DNA from: an uncultured Clostridia bacterium
Lineage (GTDB): Bacteria; Bacillota; Clostridia; Christensenellales; Borkfalkiaceae
DNA: 64,000 bases
Assembly (NCBI GenBank): GCA_949286835.1
Contig: CASEDP010000003.1
Location: 55,210-119,209 of the forward strand
Reading direction: 5' to 3'
Under the pieces are notes generated by a model. The model was given only the letters and a program-made list of their open reading frames with translations. It searched no databases and was not told where the DNA came from. A program made the position numbers and the translations under genes. Of this stretch, positions 25,700 to 38,442 are shown piece after piece (the stretch's first letter is position 1; each line of letters starts with the position of its first letter).

Positions 25700-27472
25700 A
25701 TGTGCGGAATAATCGGTTATGCGGGGCTGGTCGGCGGCGCGGCGGAGCGCGTCTACGAGGGGCTGTTGCGGCTGGAATACAGGGGATATGATTCTGCGGG
25801 CATATCCGTGCTCGGAGAAGGGGGGATAACTACAATCAAGCGCAGCGGACGGGTCAGCTGTCTTGAAAAGGCGGCGCGCGAACTCGGAGGAAATATTGCT
25901 ATAGGGCACACACGCTGGGCTACGCACGGCGCCCCGTCGGACGTAAACGCCCATCCGCACAACTGCGGCGTATTTTCTGTCGTGCATAACGGAATAATCG
26001 AAAACTATTCGGAGCTTAAAGAAGAGCTCGCCGCGCAGGGTAAAAAGTGCGTTTCCGAGACGGACAGCGAGGTCGTCGCCCTGCTTGCTGACAGCCTTTA
26101 CTGCGGCGACCCGCTCGCAGCGGTTGCCGCCGCAGTAAGGCGGCTCAGGGGCTCGTTCGCGCTCGCCGTGCTGTGCAGCGGATTTAACGGCTTCATCGCC
26201 GTGCGCCAGAAGAGCCCTGTTGCGATAGGCGTGTCGAGCGGCGCATATTTCGCCGCAAGCGACGTGCCTGCCCTGCCCGACGAGGCAGAGGACGTCTATT
26301 TTCTCGAGGACGGCGACATCGCAGTTGTCACGCCCGAAGGCATAGCCTTTTATGACTCCGCGCTGAACGGGCAAAAACGCATCAGTTGCCGCATATTGCG
26401 GGGGCAATTTACGGCGGATAAGGGCGGATATGCGCATTTTATGGAGAAGGAAACGGCGGAGGACGCCCGCACCGTCAGGGACACTGCGGAGGCGTTTCTG
26501 CGAAGTGCGGACGTCGGCGGCATAGCCAATCTTCTGAAAGGCGCCGACGAGATTATCATCACGGGTTGCGGCACGGCGTACAATGCAGGGCTCATTGCGC
26601 GCAGATATTTCGAGGAGGCGCTTTGCCGCCGCGTCAGCGTCGAGATAGCCAGCGAGCTCAGGTATTATCCGCCGCCCTCGGGGAAAAATACGCTCGTCAT
26701 AGCCGTCAGCCAAAGCGGGGAGACGGCAGACACGGTGGAAGCGACGCTCAGGCTGAGGGAGGGCGGCGCCTCGGTGATCGCCGTAACCAACTGCGGATAT
26801 TCGGCGATTACGCGCATAGCCCATATGGTCGTGCCCGTCTGCGCGGGCGCGGAAATATGCGTTGCCGCAACCAAGAGCTACATGGGTCAGCTTGCCGCGC
26901 TCTATCTCATTTCCAGATGTACGGGCGACGTTGCCGCCGCCGCAGAGGAGCTTGAGGGCGTGGCGGAAAAGCTCGAGGAGGTGCTCTCGCAGGAAGAGAG
27001 GGCGGTCGCTCTCTCGGAGCTGTTCGCCGTCAGCTTCGCCGTGTTCTTTCTCGGCAGGGGGCTGGACTACGACGCCGCGGTGGAGGCGTCCTTAAAGCTC
27101 AAGGAGGTTTCCTATATCTTCAGCGACGCCTATCCCTCGGGCGAGCTCAAGCACGGCACGCTCGCGCTCGTTGACGAGAACACGTCAAGCCTGATAATCA
27201 TCTGTCAGCCGCAGACGGCAAAAAAGAGCGTCAGCGCCGTGCACGAGGTGCTCTGCCGCGGGGGAGAGGTGGCTGTGCTCACCACCCTGCCCGACGTCGC
27301 GCGCGAGCTGGAGGACTTCCTCCCCGTGTGGCTGTTGCCGCCCGTCGAACCCCGCCTTGCGCCCTTTTTGTGTGCCGCCGCCCTCCAGCGCACGGCATAT
27401 CTCACCGCCGTAAGGCTGGGCAGAAATCCCGACAAGCCGCGCAACCTCGCCAAGAGCGTCACCGTCGAATAG
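25700..27472 (+). CDS. glmS: glutamine-fructose-6-phosphate aminotransferase (isomerising)
   Basis: Makes glucosamine-6-phosphate from fructose-6-phosphate and glutamine. 590 residues: N-terminal glutaminase domain with the catalytic Cys2 in MCGIIGYAG, HTRWATHGAPSDVNAHPH (about 73-90), then two SIS isomerase domains (GCGTAYNAG about 290, SQSGETADT about 337) and the C-terminal KSVTVE end. It starts 9 bases after the glmM stop. No glmS ribozyme is possible in this spacing. With glmM and the hexapeptide protein it makes an amino-sugar operon for peptidoglycan. Confidence 0.96.
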   Translation: MCGIIGYAGLVGGAAERVYEGLLRLEYRGYDSAGISVLGEGGITTIKRSGRVSCLEKAARELGGNIAIGHTRWATHGAPSDVNAHPHNCGVFSVVHNGIIENYSELKEELAAQGKKCVSETDSEVVALLADSLYCGDPLAAVAAAVRRLRGSFALAVLCSGFNGFIAVRQKSPVAIGVSSGAYFAASDVPALPDEAEDVYFLEDGDIAVVTPEGIAFYDSALNGQKRISCRILRGQFTADKGGYAHFMEKETAEDARTVRDTAEAFLRSADVGGIANLLKGADEIIITGCGTAYNAGLIARRYFEEALCRRVSVEIASELRYYPPPSGKNTLVIAVSQSGETADTVEATLRLREGGASVIAVTNCGYSAITRIAHMVVPVCAGAEICVAATKSYMGQLAALYLISRCTGDVAAAAEELEGVAEKLEEVLSQEERAVALSELFAVSFAVFFLGRGLDYDAAVEASLKLKEVSYIFSDAYPSGELKHGTLALVDENTSSLIIICQPQTAKKSVSAVHEVLCRGGEVAVLTTLPDVARELEDFLPVWLLPPVEPRLAPFLCAAALQRTAYLTAVRLGRNPDKPRNLAKSVTVE

Positions 27473-27483
27473 CGTAAAAAAAG

Positions 27484-27516
27484 CTCCCCGAAGGGCTCTT
27501 CGGGGAGTATATTTTT
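27484..27516 (+). terminator. intrinsic terminator of the glm operon
   Basis: CTCCCCGAAG (27484-27493) pairs with CTTCGGGGAG (27498-27507), then TATATTTTT. Confidence 0.8.
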
Positions 27517-27641
27517 ATGTCTTGAATGTCTTGCCGCCGTATGCGCGCTCCATATTTTTATGCTCCATATTGTTAATATGCGCCCGCATACCCGCCCGCG
27601 CGTGCGTAATTATCGCGCGTCAGAAATATTTTCATTCGGTT

Positions 27642-28445
27642 TCAGCAATAGGTAACATATTTTTCCCTTAGTTTGTCTACGTCCGCGTCGGTGACGCCCA
27701 GCTCTGCCTTGCAGTACTCCTTTACGGAGCCGTATTTTTCCTTTATGTCGGCAATCGGCACGAGCAGGTATTCGGGCTTCGCCTCCATCATCGCCATCAG
27801 AATTTTGCGGAAGCGGCGCTTTATGGGTACGATGTGCAGCCCGAACTTGTTCCAGAAGAACTTGCGCCGCAGGAACTGTTTGGACATAGTGTAGTCCTGC
27901 ACGATTATCTTTTCGTCCACGCCGAGAAGGCTCTCCACGAGCATCGCCACAATGCCCGCCCTGTCCTTGCCCGCGCTGCAGTGCCATAATATGCAGCCTT
28001 CGCTGTCTATAATCAGGCGCAGAATATCCTTAAGGTGTCTTTTGGGCTCTTCGGAAAAGAGTATGGAGCGGTACATTTCGACCATATAATTGTCGGCGTT
28101 GCCGAATTCGGACTTTATCCTCTTGGACTCTATGGACATAGTCTTGCGCATACTCTTTTCGCGCGTGATGCCGGGGGTGGCGGTGCACAATATGGGCAGG
28201 TGGTAGTAGTCTGCCTCGTTCCAAAGGGTATCCGGCGTCTCGTCGCACTCCGTAAAAATGCGCAGGTCAAGTATGGTCGTCACGCCGTAATCGCGCAACG
28301 CCTTTACCGTCTCTTCGGGAAGTTTATAGAGTTTTCCGCTCCTTATAAGTCTGCCCTTTACAATCGTCCCGCCGTCAGTCGTCGGCAGCCCGCCGAGGTC
28401 GCGGGTGTTTGGCAATCCCTTAAGGTTCATACGCCTTATATGCAT
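27642..28445 (-). CDS. tyrosine-specific protein phosphatase-like protein
   Basis: 267 residues of the Tyr_phosphatase3 (dual-specificity-like) family, opening with the characteristic LKGLPNTRDLGGLPTTDGG. The catalytic CX5R loop is HCSAGKDRAG (about residues 154-163), with the general acid probably among the upstream aspartates. It could dephosphorylate proteins or phosphoinositide-like small molecules; the family is mixed. It is monocistronic on the minus strand between the glm operon and grpE. Confidence 0.88.
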   Translation of the reverse strand: MHIRRMNLKGLPNTRDLGGLPTTDGGTIVKGRLIRSGKLYKLPEETVKALRDYGVTTILDLRIFTECDETPDTLWNEADYYHLPILCTATPGITREKSMRKTMSIESKRIKSEFGNADNYMVEMYRSILFSEEPKRHLKDILRLIIDSEGCILWHCSAGKDRAGIVAMLVESLLGVDEKIIVQDYTMSKQFLRRKFFWNKFGLHIVPIKRRFRKILMAMMEAKPEYLLVPIADIKEKYGSVKEYCKAELGVTDADVDKLREKYVTYC

Positions 28446-28616
28446 ACTGTAATTTTATCACTAATTGCCCGCGCCGTCAAGGGGGCTTGACAACAGTTTG
28501 CCCCCGTAAACTTAAAAAATGCCGCAAAAAATCGTGATAAAAATGTTTAAGAGGGCTTTTGCGGTTTATATTTATATTGTAGCAAGTTAAAAAGCAAGAC
28601 GATTAAGGAACAGATT

Positions 28617-31021
<2,405 letters not shown>

Positions 31022-31047
31022 TAACCGAATATAAAAAGGCTTAAAGT

Positions 31048-31078
31048 TTTGCAGCGCACGGAATCCGTGCGCTGCAAA
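31048..31078 (+). other. 15-bp perfect hairpin between dnaK and dnaJ
   Basis: TTTGCAGCGCACGGA (31048-31062) pairs perfectly with TCCGTGCGCTGCAAA (31064-31078). No U tract follows (CGGGTATAAAAAG), so it is more likely a message-processing or stability element that lowers dnaJ relative to dnaK than a full terminator. Confidence 0.55.
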
Positions 31079-31144
31079 CGGGTATAAAAAGCCGCTGACC
31101 CGCGGATATGGCTTTCCGTATTCCGCGCGGCAAAGACACCCTAA

Positions 31145-32302
<1,158 letters not shown>

Positions 32303-32401
32303 TCTGTTTCATAAAAAGTGCGTTCGTTGCGGCATATATGCGCCCCGATGCATTTATTTCATCTGCCGTGAAAACGTTTTCAATTCAAAAAAATCTCAAA
32401 T

Positions 32402-32436
32402 AAAAACCGCACCCTCAGGGGGATGCGGTTTTTTCT
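32402..32436 (+). terminator. intrinsic terminator after dnaJ
   Basis: AAAACCGCA and TGCGGTTTT arms (32404-32412 and 32423-32431, with an inner CCCTC/GGGGG stem) followed by a T run. Confidence 0.8.
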
Positions 32437-32532
32437 GCGTTATGCCATACGCGCGCTCACATTTTCCGCGGACGGTGCGGGCTTTTGTGCTCTGCGACGC
32501 AACTGCATATGAACGCGCCGTTTGATGCAAAA

Positions 32533-32573
32533 TATAAGGTGCAGCCGGCTCATAAGTCCGTCTGCACCTTATA
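32533..32573. terminator. bulged hairpin in the dnaJ/XRE gap
   Basis: TATAAGGTGCAG (32533-32544) pairs with CTGCACCTTATA (32562-32573), with an inner CGG/CCG extension. A-T flanks on both sides allow terminator function in either direction. The rest of the 442-base gap holds only the dnaJ terminator and the palindrome before the XRE gene. Confidence 0.5.
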
Positions 32574-32686
32574 ATTTTATGACTATCTCTGTATCCTATG
32601 TAATTGTGTATGGTTGAAAAAATTAACGAACGTATTTCAATAATTTGTTCACATTGCCGAATTCAAGTTTGTAATTGTCATTATTG

Positions 32687-32705
32687 TACATCAATATATG
32701 ATGTA
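32687..32705 (+). promoter_or_regulatory. palindromic operator candidate
   Basis: TACATCA (32687-32693), five bases ATATA, TGATGTA (32699-32705): exact 7-bp half-sites, 40 bases before a helix-turn-helix gene. This is the usual size and spacing for an XRE repressor's own operator. Binding by the neighbour's product is inference. Confidence 0.5.
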
Positions 32706-32744
32706 TGTCAACAGTTTACAGTATTTTAATGGTAACTTTTCCTT

Positions 32745-32957
32745 ATGAATATCGCTAAACTAATCGGTGAAAATTTAAAGGCGGCAAGACTTGCCAAGCA
32801 TATGACGCAAAAGGAAGTGGCGGCGCAGATGCTTATGACGCAGCAGCAGTACAGCAGGTTTGAAAACGGCATCTTTCAGCTCAACTACGAGCAGATAATT
32901 TTTCTCTGCAAACTGTATGACATAACGCCGAACGAGCTGTACGACATTGAAAGATAG
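32745..32957 (+). CDS. XRE/Cro-type helix-turn-helix regulator
   Basis: A 70-residue single-domain DNA-binding protein: LIGENLKAARLAKHMTQKEV forms helices 1-2 and LMTQQQYSRFENG the recognition helix; the C-end DITPNELYDIER is typical of the stand-alone XRE family. No sensor domain. ATG 32745 lacks a clear ribosome binding site. It probably represses itself through the palindrome at 32687-32705; other targets are not evident. Confidence 0.85.
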   Translation: MNIAKLIGENLKAARLAKHMTQKEVAAQMLMTQQQYSRFENGIFQLNYEQIIFLCKLYDITPNELYDIER

Positions 32958-33160
32958 GCTGCATATATGCTCATCTGCACATATGGCGGCGTATTCAGAC
33001 TTTAGCGGGGAGGGGCGTTTCCGCCCCGCGTCGTCACGGCGCAGCCTGTATTTTCTGCAATGCGTTATGTGCGAAGTATCGGCAGTTTCTCGCGGTGCTT
33101 AAGAGCGGTCACGTTTTCGTGCCCGCGTTTTCGTGTACGGATGTGCCTGATAAAGTTTAA

Positions 33161-33194
33161 GGCGGAGCCGAAATAAAACTCGGCCCCGCCTTTT
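33161..33194. terminator. terminator after the hydrogenase operon
   Basis: AAGGCGGAGCCGA pairs with TCGGCCCCGCCTT (33161-33193 region) 40 bases past the hydA stop; T-rich on the + side (CCTTTTATG) and CCTTAAACTTTA on the minus side, so it may serve both directions. A second GC hairpin lies at 33002-33029. Confidence 0.6.
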
Positions 33195-33233
33195 ATGTCG
33201 AAGTTGCGCATCGCCTGTCTTGCGACCCGGAAG

Positions 33234-34961
33234 TTAAATCTTGGGGTCCGGCTTATAGGTGGTGTGCAGAATTTCGTGTGCCCTGTGGCTGTTGGGGAAA
33301 TTGAGATAGTCGTTGTAGATGATGTCTATCGTGGGGGAATCCGCAGAGCGGCGGTAACCGTTCTGGTTGTCGCACGAATACAGCGCCTTTGCGCGCGCCT
33401 CCTTGAGCTCTACGGAGTTTCTCACGCTGTCGGGAAGGGTGGGCTGACCGCCGCCGTTTACGCAGCCGCCGGGGCAGGACATAATCTCCACGAAGTCATA
33501 CTTCTTCTCGCCCGACTTTATGCTCTCCACAATCCTCTTTGCGTTGTCAAGTCCGCTTGCGACGGCTACCTTTATGGTGTGACCCGCAACGAGGTATGTA
33601 GCCTCCTTTATGGGGTTGCTGCCGCGTACCGCGAAGAAGTCGAGCACCTCGAAGCTGCCGTCGAGCATATGCGCCGCAGTTCTGAGGGCTGCCTCCATAA
33701 CGCCGCCCGTCGCGCCGAATATCGCGCCGGCGCCCGTCGCCGTGGCAAAGGGGTTGTCAAACTCCTCGTCGGGCAGTTCCGTAAACTTTATGCCCGCCGT
33801 CTTAATCATTCTCGCAAGTTCGCGGGTGGTTATCGCAACGTCGACGTCGCCCTTCATCTCCTCTCTCGCGCACTCGTGCTTCTTTGCCGTACAGGGGATT
33901 ACGCTGACTACGAAGAGGGAGGCGGGGTCGATGTTGTTCTTCTCGCACCAATATGACTTGAGCAGCGCGCCGAACATCTGCTGTGGCGACTTGCAGGTCG
34001 AAAGGTGGGGTATCATTTCGGGATATGTCTGCTCTACGAACTTTATCCACGCGGGGCAGCAACTCGTGAACATAGGCATCGGCTTGTTGGTCTTTATGCG
34101 GTTGATGAGCTCGCTTGCCTCTTCCATAATCGTAAGGTCGGCGGTGACGTCCATATTGAACACCGCTTCGGGGTTGAAACGGCGTATGGCGGCAATCATC
34201 TTGCCCTCTACGTTGGTGCCTATCGGCATATCGAACGCCTCGCCGAGCGTTGCCCTTACGGAGGGCGCGGTCACAAAGACCACCTTCTTGCTGTTGTCGG
34301 AGAGCGCAGCCCAAACCTCGTTAATGTTGCTCTTCTCGGAGAGCGCGCCTACGGGGCAGTCAACCACGCACTGTCCGCAGCCCACGCAGGGCGACTGGAC
34401 GAGGGGACGGTCGAACGCGCTGCCTATGTGCACGTTGAAGCCTCTGCCAATGGGACCTATCGCGTATATGCCCTGCTTTTTGCAGGCGTTCACGCAGCGC
34501 ATACAGTTTATGCACTTGTCGTTGTCCCTGATGAGGTAGGGGGTGCTGTCGTCGAGGGGAAGCACAAAATCCTCGCCCTTGAACCTGTCCTCGTCCACGC
34601 TGTAGCCCAGCGAAAGGCGCTGCAGCTCGCAGGAGTGGTTTCGCTCGCAGGAAAGGCACTTCTTCTTGTGCTTGGAGAGTATCAGCTCAAGCGTCAGCTT
34701 TCTCGACTGGCGGCACTTTTCGGTGTTGGTGCGCACCTCCATACCCTCGGCAACGGGGTAGACGCAGGCGGCCACAAGCCCCCTTGCGCCCGTCGCCTCT
34801 ACGACGCACATTCTGCAGCTTCCCATTCGGCTTACGTCCTTGAGGAAGCAGAGGGTGGGTATCTCGATGTGCGCCTGTCTTGCCGCCTGGAGTATGGTAG
34901 TTCCCTCGGGAACGGTTACGGGTATTCCGTTTATTTTAAGGTTAATCATCTTCTCTTGCAT
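33234..34961 (-). CDS. hydA: [FeFe] hydrogenase catalytic subunit, HydA/HndD type
   Basis: Catalytic subunit of a multimeric NAD-linked [FeFe] hydrogenase, 575 residues. N-terminal 2Fe-2S ferredoxin domain (CRMCVVEATG region), His-ligated cluster segment (CLSCERNHSCELQ), two 4Fe-4S motifs (CINCMRCVNACKKQG and CVGCGQCVVDCPVGAL), then the H-cluster domain with L1 TSCCPAWIKFVEQ, L2 IPCTAKKHE and L3 SCPGGCVNGGGQP. ATG 34961 is chosen for its GAGGT site; a GTG at 34973 would overlap hydB. Together with hydB and hydC it should couple H2 to NAD(H) and ferredoxin by electron bifurcation (family knowledge, not shown here). Confidence 0.95.
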   Translation of the reverse strand: MQEKMINLKINGIPVTVPEGTTILQAARQAHIEIPTLCFLKDVSRMGSCRMCVVEATGARGLVAACVYPVAEGMEVRTNTEKCRQSRKLTLELILSKHKKKCLSCERNHSCELQRLSLGYSVDEDRFKGEDFVLPLDDSTPYLIRDNDKCINCMRCVNACKKQGIYAIGPIGRGFNVHIGSAFDRPLVQSPCVGCGQCVVDCPVGALSEKSNINEVWAALSDNSKKVVFVTAPSVRATLGEAFDMPIGTNVEGKMIAAIRRFNPEAVFNMDVTADLTIMEEASELINRIKTNKPMPMFTSCCPAWIKFVEQTYPEMIPHLSTCKSPQQMFGALLKSYWCEKNNIDPASLFVVSVIPCTAKKHECAREEMKGDVDVAITTRELARMIKTAGIKFTELPDEEFDNPFATATGAGAIFGATGGVMEAALRTAAHMLDGSFEVLDFFAVRGSNPIKEATYLVAGHTIKVAVASGLDNAKRIVESIKSGEKKYDFVEIMSCPGGCVNGGGQPTLPDSVRNSVELKEARAKALYSCDNQNGYRRSADSPTIDIIYNDYLNFPNSHRAHEILHTTYKPDPKI

Positions 34962-34969
34962 CGTACACC

Positions 34970-36862
34970 TCACTTTCTCTCAATGGCGTCAAACTTGCAG
35001 TTGGCCATACACAGTCCGCACTTTACGCACTTTGCCGTATCTATTGCGTGCGGCTGTTTTACAGAGCCCGAAATTGCCTGTACAGGGCAGTTTCTTGCGC
35101 ACAGAGTACAGCCCTTGCACTTTTTGGGGTCGATGTGATAGGTAAACAGCGCCTTGCACACGCCCGCGCGGCATATCTTCTTTGTAATGTGCTCGTCATA
35201 TTCATCTCTGAAGTAGTGCAGGGTGGAGAGTATGGGGTTGGGCGCCGACTGACCGAGCGCGCAGAGAGAAGATTGTTTCATATGGTTTGAAAGCTCTTCA
35301 ATCTTGTCTATGTCCTCGGGCTCACCCTTGCCGTCTGTTATCTTGGTGAGGAGCTGCAAGAGCCTCTTGGTGCCTATTCTGCAGGGCGTACACTTCCCGC
35401 AGGATTCGTCCGCGGTGAACTCCAGATAGAATTTGGAGATGTCGACCATACAGGTATCTTCGTCGAGTATTATCATACCGCCGCTGCCCATCATAGAGCC
35501 TATCTGTATGAGGCTGTCATAGTCGATGGGTACGTCTATGCACTCCGCGGGGATGCACCCGCCCGAAGGTCCGCCCGTCTGCGCCGCCTTGAACGCCTTT
35601 CCGCCCGGTATGCCGCCGCCAATCTCTTCGACTATTTCCCTCAGCGTCGTGCCCATCGGTACTTCCACAAGTCCGACGTTGGTTATCTTTCCGCCCAGAG
35701 CGAATACCTTCGTGCCCGACGAATTTTTGGTGCCTATCGAAGAGAACCACGCCGCGCCGTTCATTATTATGGGGTTGATGTTCGCCCACGTCTCTACGTT
35801 GTTGAGTATGGTGGGTTTGCCGAAAAGTCCCTTTACCGCGGGGAAGGGAGGACGTGGACGGGGCTCGCCCCTGTGACCTTCGATGCTCCTCATAAGTGCC
35901 GTCTCCTCGCCGCAGACAAACGCGCCCGCGCCGAGGCGTATCTCTATGTCGAAGTCAAAGCCGCTGCCGAGTATGTCCTTTCCCAAAAGTCCGTATTCCC
36001 TCGCCTGGGCAATGGCTATCTTAAGTCTTTCAACCGCCACGGGATATTCCGCGCGGACGTAAATAAAGCCGTTGTGCGCGCCTATCGCATAGCCGGCAAT
36101 CGTCATAGCCTCCAGCACGCAGTGGGGGTCGCCCTCCAGCACCGAACGGTCCATAAACGCTCCGGGGTCGCCCTCGTCGGCGTTGCAGCATACATATTTT
36201 ACGTCGCCTTTGGAAGCCTTTGCAAACGCCCATTTTCTGCCCGTGGGGAAGCCTGCGCCGCCCCTTCCGCGAAGTCCCGAAGCGAGCATCTCGTTTATCA
36301 CGTCGTCGGGGCTCATAAGAAGCAGCACCTTTTCAAGCGCCTCATAGTCGCCTGCCGCAATCGCCTCGTTGATGTTCTCGGGTGCGATTACGCCGCAGTT
36401 GCGGAGGGCAATTCGCATCTGCTTTTTGTAGAATGGAGTTTCGGCGAAGGGTATTATGTCGCCGCCATCGGTTATAGTGCCCTTGTAGAGGTATTCCTTT
36501 ACGACTTCGCCGCCCTTTTTAAGGTGTTTTTCAACAATCGTCTTGGCGTGTTCGGGGGTCATCTGCGAATAGAATACTCCCTCGGGGTAGACGATCATTA
36601 TGGGACCGAGCGCGCACAGACCGAAGCAGCCCGTCTTTACCACAAGCACGTCGTCTATGTTGTTCTCCCTGAGCGAGGTTTCAAGCTGGCTCAATACCTT
36701 GAGGGAGTTGGAGGAGGTGCAGCCCGTACCGCCGCAGACGAGCACCTGCTTGCGGTATTCGGTCTTTGCGGCAAGCTTTTCGCCCTCTTCCCTGACTATG
36801 CGGCGCACGGCAACTATGTCGTGATATTTTTTGCGTATGTAGTCCAATTTCTCGGGGGTCAT
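34970..36862 (-). CDS. hydB: NADH-linked [FeFe] hydrogenase flavoprotein subunit, HydB/HndC type
   Basis: 630 residues. Order: N-terminal thioredoxin-like 2Fe-2S domain (VCGGTGCTSS, later KTGCFGLCALGP), NuoF-like FMN/NADH domain (GLRGRGGAGFPTGRKW, NADEGDPGAFMDRS, GAGAYICGEE-like AFVCGEETALMRSIEG), the SLBB domain, the 4Fe-4S helix bundle (ESCGKCTPCRIGTKRL), and a C-terminal 2x[4Fe-4S] ferredoxin domain (CKGCTLCARNCP, CVKCGLCMANC). ATG 36862 follows AGGAGGAAAAACA and overlaps the hydC stop. There is no separate hndB; its role is carried by the N-terminal domain. Confidence 0.95.
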   Translation of the reverse strand: MTPEKLDYIRKKYHDIVAVRRIVREEGEKLAAKTEYRKQVLVCGGTGCTSSNSLKVLSQLETSLRENNIDDVLVVKTGCFGLCALGPIMIVYPEGVFYSQMTPEHAKTIVEKHLKKGGEVVKEYLYKGTITDGGDIIPFAETPFYKKQMRIALRNCGVIAPENINEAIAAGDYEALEKVLLLMSPDDVINEMLASGLRGRGGAGFPTGRKWAFAKASKGDVKYVCCNADEGDPGAFMDRSVLEGDPHCVLEAMTIAGYAIGAHNGFIYVRAEYPVAVERLKIAIAQAREYGLLGKDILGSGFDFDIEIRLGAGAFVCGEETALMRSIEGHRGEPRPRPPFPAVKGLFGKPTILNNVETWANINPIIMNGAAWFSSIGTKNSSGTKVFALGGKITNVGLVEVPMGTTLREIVEEIGGGIPGGKAFKAAQTGGPSGGCIPAECIDVPIDYDSLIQIGSMMGSGGMIILDEDTCMVDISKFYLEFTADESCGKCTPCRIGTKRLLQLLTKITDGKGEPEDIDKIEELSNHMKQSSLCALGQSAPNPILSTLHYFRDEYDEHITKKICRAGVCKALFTYHIDPKKCKGCTLCARNCPVQAISGSVKQPHAIDTAKCVKCGLCMANCKFDAIERK

Positions 36863-37362
36863 TGTTTTTCCTCCTGCTGTCTGTACTTGTCTATTATTCC
36901 CTTGACCATCTCGGGCTTGAGTTTGCCGTAGACGTCCTCGTTTATCATCATTACGGGCGCAAGTCCGCAGGCGCCCACGCATCGGCAACTGTCAATGGAG
37001 AACAGCCCGTCAGGCGTGCATTCGCCGCACTTTATGCCGAGCTGCTTTTCAAGCTCTGCAAGAATTTTGTCGGAGCCCTTTACATAGCACGCCGTGCCGA
37101 GGCACACGCTTATGCGGTTTTTGCCCTTTGGCAACAGTGAAAATTGAGAATAGAAAGTGGCAACGCCATACACTTCCGAAAGGGAAATATGCAGTTTTTT
37201 TGCAATTTCGGACTGAACCTCTATGGGCAGGTATCCGTAAATTGCCTGCGCTTCCTGCAGGATGTGCATAAGGCAGCCGGGGGTAGAGCGGCTCTCTTCG
37301 ATGACCGCTTCAAGCTTTGCTCTCTGCTCCGCCGTCTCGCAGAATGACATTTTGTCCTCCAT
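36859..37362 (-). CDS. hydC: NADH-linked [FeFe] hydrogenase small subunit, HydC/HndA (NuoE-like)
   Basis: 167-residue thioredoxin-like 2Fe-2S subunit. The ligand pattern is clear: CLGTACYVKGS (two Cys four residues apart) and, about 35 residues on, CRCVGACGLAPVMMIN. The N-terminal helices (TPGCLMHILQEAQAIYGYLP) match NuoE. ATG 37362 is preceded by AAGGAGGGTCC; an in-frame extension upstream covers the leader hairpin and promoter and is rejected. First gene of the hydCBA operon, coupled by a 4-base overlap to hydB. Confidence 0.95.
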   Translation of the reverse strand: MEDKMSFCETAEQRAKLEAVIEESRSTPGCLMHILQEAQAIYGYLPIEVQSEIAKKLHISLSEVYGVATFYSQFSLLPKGKNRISVCLGTACYVKGSDKILAELEKQLGIKCGECTPDGLFSIDSCRCVGACGLAPVMMINEDVYGKLKPEMVKGIIDKYRQQEEKQ

Positions 37363-37445
37363 GGGACCCTCCTTTTTATGCAGTTTATGTTTATTTGCGG
37401 CGACTGATACGTATTCGCGTCGCCGCATATGTGCAACCGTTACTC

Positions 37446-37474
37446 ATTATACCACAATTTCTGCCTTTCTCCAA
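37446..37474 (-). promoter_or_regulatory. promoter of the hydCBA operon
   Basis: On the minus strand TTGGAG (37474-37469), a 17-base spacer and TATAAT (37451-37446). The leader of about 75 bases contains a GCGGCGAC/GTCGCCGC hairpin (37397-37404 with 37419-37426). Confidence 0.65.
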
Positions 37475-37535
37475 CTAAAAAATGAAAACATTTATAAATG
37501 TTTGTAACATTTTCTCATATGCGCAAGCGTAAAAA

Positions 37536-37574
37536 CGCCCCCTCTGCCCGAATGGAATACGGGCGGAGGGGGCG
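37536..37574 (-). terminator. terminator of the pst operon
   Basis: A 15-bp stem (37536-37550 with 37560-37574, one G-U on the RNA); on the minus strand it runs into GCGTTTTTACG, about 80 bases past pstB. Confidence 0.7.
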
Positions 37575-37656
37575 CGGCGGAAGTTACCCGCCTTGCTCTC
37601 TGCAAATTGATTATTTTGCCACCGTTTCGGCTTGTTTCCCGCCGAACGGGAAAAAA

Positions 37657-38428
<772 letters not shown>

Positions 38429-38442
<14 letters not shown>

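Noticed and set aside
25690..25700. glmS ribozyme
   Set aside because: Only nine bases separate glmM from glmS, far too little for the ribozyme.
28446..28616. CIRCE operator before grpE
   Set aside because: No TTAGCACTC-N9-GAGTGCTAA or near match is present; hrcA is also absent.
36863..36988. N-terminal extension of hydB
   Set aside because: It lies inside hydC in another frame and matches no conserved sequence; AGGAGG fixes ATG 36862.
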